A DNA stretch of 5,336 nt from NCBI GenBank assembly GCA_003229095.1, contig QIHS01000135.1, forward strand, positions 1 through 5,336. Reading direction: 5' to 3'. Below the pieces are notes generated by a model, which was given only the letters and a program-made list of their open reading frames with translations, was not told the origin of the DNA and made no database searches. The DNA is from Woeseia sp. (GTDB lineage Bacteria > Pseudomonadota > Gammaproteobacteria > Steroidobacterales > Woeseiaceae). The position numbers and the translations under genes are program-made. This document shows, in pieces, positions 1 to 5,336 of this stretch; position 1 is the first letter of the stretch; every line of letters starts with the position of its first letter.

Positions 1-597
1 TTGGGCACACGATTGCTGGCGGACGCAAACTACGATCCACATGCCTCATACGAGGTCTGGAACCGCCTGCTTGATGAAGAAAACGCAGCAGTAGTGAAGC
101 GCGAAAAGGTCGGTATTTTTTCGAAGACACACCCTAATTCAAGAGACAGGGCGAATTACCTGAGTCAATTCGTTGTCTCCAACTACGGCCCGGCAGACGT
201 GGAGAAGTTCGCTGACCAGGCACTGCTCGATATCCTGAACAAGCACTACCTGTTTCTGATGGAGGATCAGCTCGACACCAATCGATATGGCAGAACTCGG
301 GAAATTCTGGTGCGGCATACGAAGATCGGTGTGGAGCCAGGGCTGGTCAACTATTTTTTTGGAGAGATGTATCGCCAACGTGGTGATGTCGGCGATCGGG
401 ATCTGGCCATGGCCGCGTATACGAAATCCATTGAAAGTGGTCGGGCACCTGCCGAGGCATACAAGCACCTCGCCTACCTGCATATTAAATCGAAAGAGAT
501 CGATCACGCGCAAACGCGCTTTCGACAATACCTCGATATCCGGCCGGACGCATCTGATCGTGCCATGATTGAATTCTACCTGACAGAGGACGAATGA
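1..597 (+). CDS. M48-family metallopeptidase with TPR region, C-terminal part (5' end outside window)
   Basis: The frame is open from base 1. The first codon (TTG) is best read as an internal Leu, not a start, because the opening residues LGTRLLADANYDP match the segment that directly follows the third zinc ligand (E-x-x-x-D/AD-x-x-G) in M48 peptidases of the BepA/LoiP/TPR type. The HExxH zinc motif would therefore lie just upstream, outside the window. Residues 41-49 (SKTHPNSRD) match the family's 'THP...R' motif, which follows the catalytic region. From about residue 52 the protein is helical, and residues 115-145 and 152-184 look like two TPR-like helix pairs. In known relatives, M48-TPR proteins are periplasmic proteases or chaperones acting on outer-membrane proteins. 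The signal peptide and catalytic residues cannot be inspected here. The stop overlaps the start of the next gene, so the two are probably co-translated. Family call is fairly sure; substrate is unknown. Confidence 0.8.
   Translation: MGTRLLADANYDPHASYEVWNRLLDEENAAVVKREKVGIFSKTHPNSRDRANYLSQFVVSNYGPADVEKFADQALLDILNKHYLFLMEDQLDTNRYGRTREILVRHTKIGVEPGLVNYFFGEMYRQRGDVGDRDLAMAAYTKSIESGRAPAEAYKHLAYLHIKSKEIDHAQTRFRQYLDIRPDASDRAMIEFYLTEDE
585..590 (+). promoter_or_regulatory. Ribosome binding site AGAGGA for the lipoprotein gene
   Basis: AGAGGA lies inside the last codons of the peptidase gene. It is 3 nt from an ATG at 594 and 6 nt from a second, in-frame ATG at 597. Normal spacing favours 597 as the true start. 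That would shorten the lipoprotein by one Met and make the stop/start overlap TGATG rather than ATGATGA. Confidence 0.6.
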
Positions 598-1187
598 TGA
601 GACGTTGTAGATTATTGATTCTGGTAGTCGTTGTCGGACTATCCGGTTGTGCAATGTCCTATTCTCTTGTTGCCGCGGGCATGGTCGCGGTTGAAGGTCT
701 CAACGTACAGACAGGCAGTGGCTGGAACAGAGCACCCGGCATTCACACACCATCCAATCGTCAAGATGCAGAGACGTGGACGAAAGACGGCATGTTGCTT
801 GATCGGCTGGTCATCATTCCGGCCATTGGCGACGGTGAAGCGATCATGGTCAGCAGGTCGAAGTCGGCCGCATTGCCGGTTTTTAAGGCAGACATGCTGC
901 CAAACGAGCTTGAGGAACTGGTCGAATCATCGATGGTGAAGGCCTTCGGCGAAGGTGGGTCTGTGGTTAGCACCGATGGTCTGCGCCCACACCGGTTTGG
1001 TGAGCGCGATGGTGTCATGTTCGACCTCACTGCGACAGTCATCGATGGCCCGCAATACCGCGGCACCGTGGGCGCATTCATCGCAGAGGACAATCTGTAT
1101 TTGATCTATTTCATAGGCGCTGTACCGTATTACTACGACAAACACATTGCCGAGGCCGACGCAATTATTCGTAGCGCAACGCTTTGA
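594..1187 (+). CDS. Uncharacterised outer-membrane-type lipoprotein downstream of M48 peptidase
   Basis: The N-terminus has a lipoprotein signal peptide: basic residues (MMRRCR), a hydrophobic stretch LLILVVVVG and the lipobox LSGC at residues 16-19, so Cys19 would be lipidated. The next residue is Ala, not Asp, which fits transport to the outer membrane. The mature part of about 179 residues has no further membrane segment and alternates short strands with a helix at about 99-118 (FKADMLPNELEELVESSMVK). The C-terminal half (GTVGAFIAEDNLYLIYFIGA, then YYYDKHIAEADAIIRS) looks like strands followed by a final helix. I recall similar unnamed proteobacterial proteins but no assigned function. A small alpha/beta fold is inference only. 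It overlaps the peptidase stop by 4 nt and is followed at once by a hairpin, so it is the last gene of that operon. It may be a partner or client of the peptidase. Start is 594 or, more likely from ribosome-site spacing, 597. Confidence 0.85.
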   Translation: MMRRCRLLILVVVVGLSGCAMSYSLVAAGMVAVEGLNVQTGSGWNRAPGIHTPSNRQDAETWTKDGMLLDRLVIIPAIGDGEAIMVSRSKSAALPVFKADMLPNELEELVESSMVKAFGEGGSVVSTDGLRPHRFGERDGVMFDLTATVIDGPQYRGTVGAFIAEDNLYLIYFIGAVPYYYDKHIAEADAIIRSATL

Positions 1188-1213
1188 TTCGCGCGCGTGC
1201 GCAATCTGATTTT
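1186..1213 (+). terminator. Probable intrinsic terminator after the lipoprotein gene
   Basis: The sequence GATT-c-GCGC pairs with GCGCAATC around a GCGT loop. This gives 8 bp with one bulged C at 1190, and the arms run 1186-1194 and 1199-1206. TGATTTT follows at 1207-1213. The stem begins inside the lipoprotein stop codon. The T-run is short and interrupted, so strength is uncertain, but the position between an operon end and a separately started gene supports the call. Confidence 0.5.
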
Positions 1214-1254
1214 CGAAGCTCAGCTGCTTCTGCGCAGCGATAGAGAGACAGGCA

Positions 1255-2700
1255 TTGTCCGCTCACTTGAATACGTCTGACACAGATTCCAGCAGTGCGC
1301 CGGAAACATACCAGATTGTCGGTCGTATCCTTGGGCCTTCAATTTTTGCCTTAATGCTCTTCACCGATCAGTGGCAGAGCGCAATGTCGACCGAAGCATG
1401 GCGAGTAGCAGCAGTCGGTTTGTGGATGGCGATCTGGTGGGCGACGGAAGCTATTCCGGTCGCGGTCACGGCCTTTTTACCGCTCATCATCTTCGACCCC
1501 CTGGGTATTTCGAGTATCAGGGATGCGGCCGCGCCGTATGCTAATCCGATCATCTTCCTGTTCATGGGTGGCTTCATGATGGCACTCGCGCTGGAGCGCT
1601 GGAATCTGCATCGGCGCATTGCGCTGGCAATCCTCGATCGAACCGGCACGGATGGTCGCCGGCTGATCGGTGGCTTCATGCTCGTATGTGCACTGTTGAG
1701 CATGTGGATGACAAACACATCGACGACGATGATGTTATTGCCGATTGTGCTTTCGGTTATCGCGGTGATCCGCGACAACGTCCCTGACCTGTCAGACAAA
1801 GCACGCCAGGACTTCCAGATCGCCATGCTGCTGGGCCTGGCTTATGCGGCGAGCATCGGCGGTCTGGCCACCTTGATCGGCACCCCGCCGAACGCATTGC
1901 TGATTGGATTTATGGCTGAGAGCCACGGCATCGAAATCAGCTTCGCGCGATGGATGCTGGTTGGCGTTCCGGTCAGCATTGTGATGCTGCCCATTGCATG
2001 GATCGTGCTGACAAAGTTTCTTTATCCGGTCAATATTCCCGCCAGTGCGGCAGTCGACAATCATCTTCACGAACTTCGTGAAGAGCTGGGGCCGATAACT
2101 ACGCCCGAGCGTCGTGTCGCAATCATATTTGCGACGGTTGTTTTCTGCTGGATGATGCGGCGGCCATTGACCGAATGGATAGGCCTGTCCGGCGTGTCGG
2201 ATGCGGGCATTGTCATGACGGCGGCATTGCTGTTGTTCCTGTTGCCCAGTGGAAATGCCGCGCAGTCGCAACTGATGACCTGGCAGTATGCAACGCGGCT
2301 CCCCTGGGGAGTTCTTATCCTTTTGGCGCTATGGCTGGGTGAGCAACTGGCACCACTGAATGGCTGGGGTACGGCGGTGCTGGTAATAGCCTCAGTCGCA
2401 CTGGTCATTTTCTTGACCGAACTGACGAGCAACCTCGCGACAACCGCGACCTTGTTGCCGGTCATGGCGGCCATTGCCGTTCAGGCGGGATTGCCGCCTA
2501 TCGTGCTAACGGTGCCCATAACCATTGCGGCAAGTTGTGCGTTCATGTTGCCGGTTGCGACGCCGCCGAATGCGATCGTGTTCTCGACCGGCAAAATCAG
2601 CATTCCACAAATGGTGCGTGCCGGCGTATTCCTGAACATTATCGGCATCATCATTGTTTCGCTCGCCGCACTGAACCTCGCACCGGTATTGCTCCGCTAA
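1255..2700 (+). CDS. DASS/SLC13 (INDY-type) Na+-coupled dicarboxylate/anion symporter, with an apparent internal deletion in repeat 2
   Basis: Inner-membrane secondary transporter of the DASS family, which in characterised members imports C4-dicarboxylates, citrate or sulfate with sodium. Family signatures in order: WWATEAIPVAVTAFLP (61-76); FLFMGGFMMALALE (101-114); first SNT-type motif, here T153-N154-T155; GTPPNALL (209-216), the loop pairing with it at the substrate/Na1 site; FLTELTSN (386-393) with the second motif S392-N393-L394; ASCAFMLPVATPPNAIVF (426-443). Hydrophobic segments cover nearly the whole length. The start is TTG at 1255 with a weak AGAGAG upstream; a second TTG at 1267 is possible. 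Odd points: between WGVLIL (351-356) and WLGEQL (360-365) only three residues (LAL) remain, where relatives I remember have about 18, including the FGGG-type motif and a short SGLA-like turn. The gene is otherwise intact. Family is certain; substrate is not readable, and activity is doubtful if the deletion is real. Confidence 0.93.
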   Translation: MSAHLNTSDTDSSSAPETYQIVGRILGPSIFALMLFTDQWQSAMSTEAWRVAAVGLWMAIWWATEAIPVAVTAFLPLIIFDPLGISSIRDAAAPYANPIIFLFMGGFMMALALERWNLHRRIALAILDRTGTDGRRLIGGFMLVCALLSMWMTNTSTTMMLLPIVLSVIAVIRDNVPDLSDKARQDFQIAMLLGLAYAASIGGLATLIGTPPNALLIGFMAESHGIEISFARWMLVGVPVSIVMLPIAWIVLTKFLYPVNIPASAAVDNHLHELREELGPITTPERRVAIIFATVVFCWMMRRPLTEWIGLSGVSDAGIVMTAALLLFLLPSGNAAQSQLMTWQYATRLPWGVLILLALWLGEQLAPLNGWGTAVLVIASVALVIFLTELTSNLATTATLLPVMAAIAVQAGLPPIVLTVPITIAASCAFMLPVATPPNAIVFSTGKISIPQMVRAGVFLNIIGIIIVSLAALNLAPVLLR

Positions 2701-2730
2701 AACCCTTAGCAAAGTTGGCAGAGGGTTTTA
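2698..2730. terminator. Bidirectional intrinsic terminator between converging genes
   Basis: A perfect 9-bp inverted repeat, TAAAACCCT (2698-2706) and AGGGTTTTA (2722-2730), encloses a 15-nt loop. In both directions the hairpin ends in a T-run formed by its own A-T base pairs, the usual form of a two-way terminator. It begins in the stop codon of the transporter and lies 45 nt past the last stop (2775) of the minus-strand VWA gene, so it can serve both convergent units. Confidence 0.75.
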
Positions 2731-2774
2731 TGCTCGCGACGACGACATCTGCCGCAACCATTGTGACCCTTGGC

Positions 2775-3378
2775 TCAAAGCAGCCCCTCAAGCCCGTCAA
2801 GATCGTTGATCACCCGCCATTGCCCGCCCGACTTCTCAACTTTCGTCTGCCATTCTTCCAGGCGTGTCAGGTACTCGCGTGGATCCACATTGTCCGAACG
2901 ACATTCAGTGCAATGATGTCGAATCCATCCAGGTCAAACTCGATATCGCGGATGTAGCCTTCCTGCAGATCTTCTTTGAGGTCAGAGAAGATCAGCACGG
3001 TTTTGACAGTGGGACCCTTTTCGTTCAGATACTCCACAGCCTGTAACAAACCGCCGGTAATGTCAGTGTAAGCGGACGACCGCGCGTCTTCGACAAATGT
3101 CTGAACCTTTTCGGCAAAGAGGCGTTTCTGGCGATTGACGGTGCTTGGCCTGTCATCGAAGGTCATTTTTGCAACGATGTCTTTTTCACTGAAGCTGCCG
3201 GTATCGATGCGTGCGACGGCGAAAGTGTCGGATAGCGAATAATCTGCTGCGCCTTCTGAATTTCCTCGCGATAAGTGCCGGAGGTATCAACCAGCATGTA
3301 TACACCGGAATTCGTCGCCTGGGGCGGCGAGCAACTGGTCAGCAGCAAACCGTAAATTGTGAGTACAAGAATTCTCAT
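2775..3378 (-). pseudogene. VWA-domain lipoprotein gene broken by two frame changes
   Basis: The gene starts at 3378 with a lipoprotein signal (MRILVLTIYGLLLTSC; lipobox LTSC, Cys16, followed by Ser). A VWA domain follows at once with the metal-site motif DTSGT (residues 31-35). This frame runs to a stop at 3163-3165, but after Tyr49 (TAT, 3234-3232) its residues no longer look like the domain. From GAC at 3229 a second frame continues the fold: DTFAVARIDTGSFSEKDI, then YTDITGG (metal-site Thr) and LIFSDLKED (metal-site Asp). After ALNVV (GTT, 2899-2897) the protein again changes frame and continues from 2894 as DNVDPREYL, ending QWRVINDLDGLEGLL and TGA at 2777-2775. Only 2 nt remain at each junction, where recalled relatives have about 8 and 3-5 codons. 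That suggests deletions of about 22 nt and of 4, 7 or 10 nt. No slippery heptamer is visible at either point. The combined product would be about 200 aa, tethered in the envelope. As written the gene cannot make a full protein. Confidence 0.82.
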
Positions 3379-4790
3379 GATTTTACCTCCGACAGGCCTG
3401 AGTCATCGTGGTTTCGCTCTCGCGACGTCCACCACAATGGAATGAACAATGGCAGGTCATACAAATGTGTCAGCAATGCACTGACGTATCTGGATGCACT
3501 GCCGAGCAAGCGCAGCGACAACGATACGAAGCGCAAGACCCCAATCGCGATAAGTCCAACGACCGTACGCAGGGAGTGCACAAACGTTTCAAGCGGTATG
3601 GCAACAAACGTCAGCGCGAACGGCAGAATGAAGCCCATGCCCATCTGTGCTGCGGTTGTAATCCACATGTAATCGCTGGTCGCCAATGCGCCGATATCGC
3701 CTCTGAGTAATGCGCTGGTGGCCAGCTCGTCATGCAACAGCACTTCACGCATGTAGGCGAGACCTGCTTCGACCGTCGCCAGCAGGAACAGGATTGTGAA
3801 TGTGATCCAGATCATGCGTACGCGCATCTTGTCGGGTAGCGCGCCGATCACCGGAAACAGGCGTGTGATGCGTAGTGACTCCATGAGGAACAGCCCCATG
3901 GAGATCTCGACCATGATAATGACGAGTGCGGCGATGTCGGCTGTGCGGAATCCGCCGATCAGGTTGGTGCCGCCGACCATCTCGGCCATTGGCCGTGCGA
4001 TCAACGAGAAGTTAATCGTTGCGCCACCGATAGCGACTAACAACACCAGCGCAGATACAAAGAAGTATACGAGCGAAGAAGAAGATAGCACGGAGACAGC
4101 ACGGTCCTCGCCTTTAACGATATCCTCGTATTCCTGCATATGTCGATCGATAGCGACCGAACGTCCCAGCAGGCTGTCGACGTTCTTGCCGACGCTGCCA
4201 AGCGTTTGTTGAATGTGCCGCCATTCGGGGCGCATCTTTCTGAGCAGCGAATGTCGCTTACCACTGGCTTCATGATAAGCAGCCATCGCTTCTTTGTGCG
4301 CTTTCACTAGTGACTTGTGAATATCGGCCAGCACGTTACCGACGCCTACCCGGTTGTCCTTCGAGTCTATAGCTGCGACAGCTTCGACCGCATTGACCCA
4401 GCCTGGTGGATCCGGCGGTACGTCGACGGCACTGCTGTGATCGTCTTCAATGCGATGAATCGACTCACTTAAGTTTCGATGCAGCGCCGAGAAATTCGAC
4501 AGGTCCTTGCGAACGGTTTCGTTGATGCGATCAAACTCACGTTCAACGATGCGTTCTTTAGATTCCCTGCCGGCGGCGAGCAAAACATCTCGATTTCTCC
4601 TGGCAAGTCCACGTTCGGCATTGGCAACGGACAGGGAGGCGGTCCGAAACATTTTGTGCAGTGCTTTTCCTGCAGCCAGTATGAATTGATGCACCGTTGG
4701 TCGCGCGAAAAAAAGCGCTGTAACGACAAGTACGATCCACAATAGTGCGGACAGCACAGGTGAAGGCGTAATATTCAGTAGAAAGTCCAT
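3375..4790 (-). CDS. Uncharacterised polytopic membrane protein with long helical soluble region, paired with VWA lipoprotein
   Basis: A 471-aa protein I cannot assign to a named family. Hydrophobic helices are visible at about 11-29, 240-263, 283-304, 325-346, 375-398 and 408-428. Residues 45-235 form a long charged, Gln/Glu/Lys/Arg-rich helical region, probably coiled coil, broken by a proline-rich link DVPPDPPGW (123-131). The second half has striking low-charge glycine and amphipathic loops, for example ARPMAEMVGG (265-274) and RLFPVIGALPDKMRVRM (310-326). The C-terminal tail is polar. The start ATG at 4790 follows a predicted promoter at short distance; the ribosome site is weak. Its stop overlaps the VWA start (ATGA, 3375-3378), so translation is coupled. 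The arrangement suggests an inner-membrane scaffold or sensor that works with the VWA lipoprotein across the periplasm. That role is inference from gene order only. No ATPase, protease or nuclease motif is visible. Confidence 0.88.
   Translation of the reverse strand: MDFLLNITPSPVLSALLWIVLVVTALFFARPTVHQFILAAGKALHKMFRTASLSVANAERGLARRNRDVLLAAGRESKERIVEREFDRINETVRKDLSNFSALHRNLSESIHRIEDDHSSAVDVPPDPPGWVNAVEAVAAIDSKDNRVGVGNVLADIHKSLVKAHKEAMAAYHEASGKRHSLLRKMRPEWRHIQQTLGSVGKNVDSLLGRSVAIDRHMQEYEDIVKGEDRAVSVLSSSSLVYFFVSALVLLVAIGGATINFSLIARPMAEMVGGTNLIGGFRTADIAALVIIMVEISMGLFLMESLRITRLFPVIGALPDKMRVRMIWITFTILFLLATVEAGLAYMREVLLHDELATSALLRGDIGALATSDYMWITTAAQMGMGFILPFALTFVAIPLETFVHSLRTVVGLIAIGVLRFVSLSLRLLGSASRYVSALLTHLYDLPLFIPLWWTSRERNHDDSGLSEVKS
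3385..3390 (-). promoter_or_regulatory. Strong ribosome binding site GGAGGT for the VWA gene
   Basis: Read on the minus strand, GGAGGT lies 6 nt upstream of the ATG at 3378, inside the end of the membrane-protein gene. It is the best Shine-Dalgarno match in the window. It fixes the VWA start and shows that the gene was built to be translated well, despite the frame breaks further down. Confidence 0.75.
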
Positions 4791-4809
4791 TTTCGTAACC
4801 CCGCTATCT

Positions 4810-4838
4810 AAAATAATTAAGACCGGCAGTTTTGTGAA
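4810..4838 (-). promoter_or_regulatory. Predicted sigma-70 promoter of the membrane protein-VWA operon
   Basis: On the minus strand, TTCACA (4838-4833; 5 of 6 to TTGACA) is separated by 17 nt from TATTTT (4815-4810; 4 of 6 to TATAAT). The expected transcript start is near 4803, giving a leader of only about 13 nt before the ATG at 4790. The match is moderate, but the spacing and location are right. Confidence 0.45.
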
Positions 4839-4888
4839 CCTTCCTCATGGAAGGAGTGCCCTTGTCTTTCGTTCGTGAAGACTTTCAC
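4839..4888. promoter_or_regulatory. Two small dyads upstream of the operon promoter, possible operators
   Basis: Directly upstream of the predicted -35 (minus-strand sense) is a perfect 6-bp inverted repeat, CCTTCC-tcat-GGAAGG (4839-4854). Next comes a dyad GTGAA-gact-TTCAC (4875-4888). The half-site GTGAA also occurs at 4834-4838 on the -35 hexamer itself. Such an arrangement could bind a dimeric regulator, but short dyads arise by chance and no regulator gene is in view. Confidence 0.25.
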
Positions 4889-4982
4889 AGGCGAAAATAA
4901 ACTGTCAACAACGGAATTCGAATTACCGGACGCAGTTACGCTTTTGAAAAAAACCGCTACAAAATCAACGTGTTGGACATAA

Positions 4983-5000
4983 TTTCAGAAATTTTCAGAA
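4983..5000. repeat. Short tandem direct repeat, TTTCAGAA twice at 10-bp period
   Basis: TTTCAGAA occurs at 4983-4990 and 4993-5000, exactly one helical turn apart, in an AT-rich stretch. A related TTTTCAGA is at about 5091-5098. The same-face spacing is what paired protein-binding sites show, but the units are short and AT-rich, so chance is likely enough. Confidence 0.35.
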
Positions 5001-5195
5001 TAGAAAATTATGATTTGTCGATTGCGTAAGCACGTTTTTTCGACCTGTCGATGGCATGAACATGGACAGAGATTTGGTTTACGAGGATGAGTTTTCAGAG
5101 GGGGTCGGAGCAGGCCGGTGACGGAGTTGTTCGAACCGTTTTCGTGCTACTCGAAATACGGAAAGTTTGAGCATGCAGCCCGTTGTTCGTTCATA

Positions 5196-5225
5196 CGAAT
5201 TCGGGAGTTGGGAGCTCCCGATTCG
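5196..5225. terminator. Stable hairpin after the minus-strand partial gene, possible terminator
   Basis: Arms CGAAT-T-CGGGAG (5196-5207) and CTCCCGATTCG (5215-5225) form 11 bp with one bulged T around a 7-nt loop. It starts 10 nt past the stop of the minus-strand gene ending at 5235, the right place for a terminator. No T-run follows on either strand, so it may instead be a transcript-end stabiliser or a site for factor-dependent termination. Confidence 0.4.
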
Positions 5226-5234
5226 GGCGGACTT

Positions 5235-5336
5235 CTAAAGCATCTTGTCGAGCTGTTCTCTCACCTTCATGTCCCAGAATTCGGCGACTTTCTTGCCTGG
5301 TGGCAGATCGGTCGATTCTCTTTTCCATGCAATGTG
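5235..5336 (-). CDS. C-terminal fragment of an unrecognised protein (5' end outside window)
   Basis: On the minus strand the frame is open from the window edge for 33 codons to TAG (5237-5235). The end reads LPPGKKVAEFWDMKVREQLDKML, a charged amphipathic helix of the kind that closes many soluble proteins. A stable hairpin follows the stop after 10 nt, which supports a true gene end. The fragment is too short to name a family. The opposite strand is also open here, but its translation is less protein-like. Confidence 0.6.
   Translation of the reverse strand, partial: HIAWKRESTDLPPGKKVAEFWDMKVREQLDKML

Larger units (their letters stand above)
4791..5234. other. 444-nt intergenic region between two minus-strand genes
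   Basis: I see no convincing gene here on either strand. The part from about 4890 to 5040 is clearly richer in A and T than the flanking genes. Besides the promoter and dyads near 4810-4888, it holds a palindromic core AATTCGAATT (4915-4924, loosely flanked by CGG and CCG), a tandem TTTCAGAA repeat and a T-run at 5035-5040 without a strong stem. Short plus-strand frames exist (ATG 5010-5090, 26 aa; ATG 5056, 21 aa) but lack ribosome sites. The length exceeds what two simple gene ends need, so an unrecognised small RNA or decayed gene is possible. Confidence 0.6.

Noticed and set aside
139..654. Long minus-strand open frame opposite the peptidase gene
   Set aside because: It is antisense to a well-supported coding region with family motifs and has no recognisable domain or start signals.
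2535..2957. Plus-strand open frame of 140 codons across the convergent terminator
   Set aside because: It overlaps the DASS C-terminus in another frame, runs through the terminator hairpin and into the antisense of the VWA gene. Its Cys/His/Arg-rich composition is that of a shadow frame.
2892..3234. Programmed ribosomal frameshifting in the VWA gene
   Set aside because: There is no slippery heptamer or obvious stimulatory hairpin at either junction, two such events would be needed, and residues of the fold seem missing at each point.
3163..3378. Two separate small genes (3378-3163 and 3166-2867) instead of one broken VWA gene
   Set aside because: The VWA metal-site motifs are shared out between the frames in the right order and the third frame supplies the C-terminus. 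The inner ATG at 3166 is an internal Met (IVAKMTFDD) with coding continuity upstream of it.
5015..5040. Intrinsic terminator at the T-run TTTTTT (5035-5040)
   Set aside because: The preceding sequence forms only a 3-4 bp stem, and no plus-strand gene lies upstream to be terminated.
5118..5336. Plus-strand frame open from a GTG at 5118 to the window edge
   Set aside because: It is antisense to the minus-strand gene end over 5235-5336, has no ribosome site and gives a less protein-like, Cys/Phe/Trp-rich translation. The minus-strand reading ends in a plausible charged helix followed by a hairpin.

Overview
The window looks like bacterial chromosome from a Gram-negative organism. It has dense coding, ATGA-type start/stop overlaps, a TTG start and two lipoprotein signal peptides whose +2 residues fit outer-membrane sorting. 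A proteobacterium, perhaps a gammaproteobacterium, is my inference from protein similarity recalled from memory; no marker gene is present to fix this. There is no rRNA, tRNA, CRISPR array, transposase or phage gene.

Layout. (1) 1-1213, plus strand: the 3' end of an M48-type metallopeptidase with a C-terminal TPR region, overlapping by 4 nt a small uncharacterised lipoprotein. The pair ends in a hairpin with a short T-run. (2) 1255-2700, plus strand: a DASS/SLC13 (INDY-type) sodium-coupled dicarboxylate/anion transporter. Its second repeat appears to lack about 15 residues that carry the normally conserved FGGG-type motif, and its second SNT motif reads SNL. A perfect 9-bp inverted repeat at 2698-2730 lies between this gene and the converging minus-strand operon and could terminate both. 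(3) 4838-2775, minus strand: a two-gene operon. First comes a 471-aa protein with about six membrane segments and a long soluble helical region, of no family I can name. Next, overlapping by ATGA and preceded by a strong GGAGGT ribosome site, is a lipoprotein with a von Willebrand factor A (VWA) domain. The VWA gene is broken twice: its reading frame changes near 3230 and again near 2895, and the downstream frames continue the same protein to a stop at 2775. (4) 4791-5234: a 444-nt, partly AT-rich region holding the predicted operon promoter and several small dyads and repeats. (5) 5235-5336, minus strand: the last 33 codons of an unrecognised gene.

How the parts fit: the peptidase-lipoprotein pair is probably an envelope maintenance or quality-control unit. 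The transporter looks independent. The coiled-coil membrane protein and VWA lipoprotein look like a paired envelope module of unknown role. The most notable result is that two neighbouring converging genes show three apparent short losses of conserved coding sequence within about 0.9 kb. That means either local gene decay or a sequence/assembly problem.
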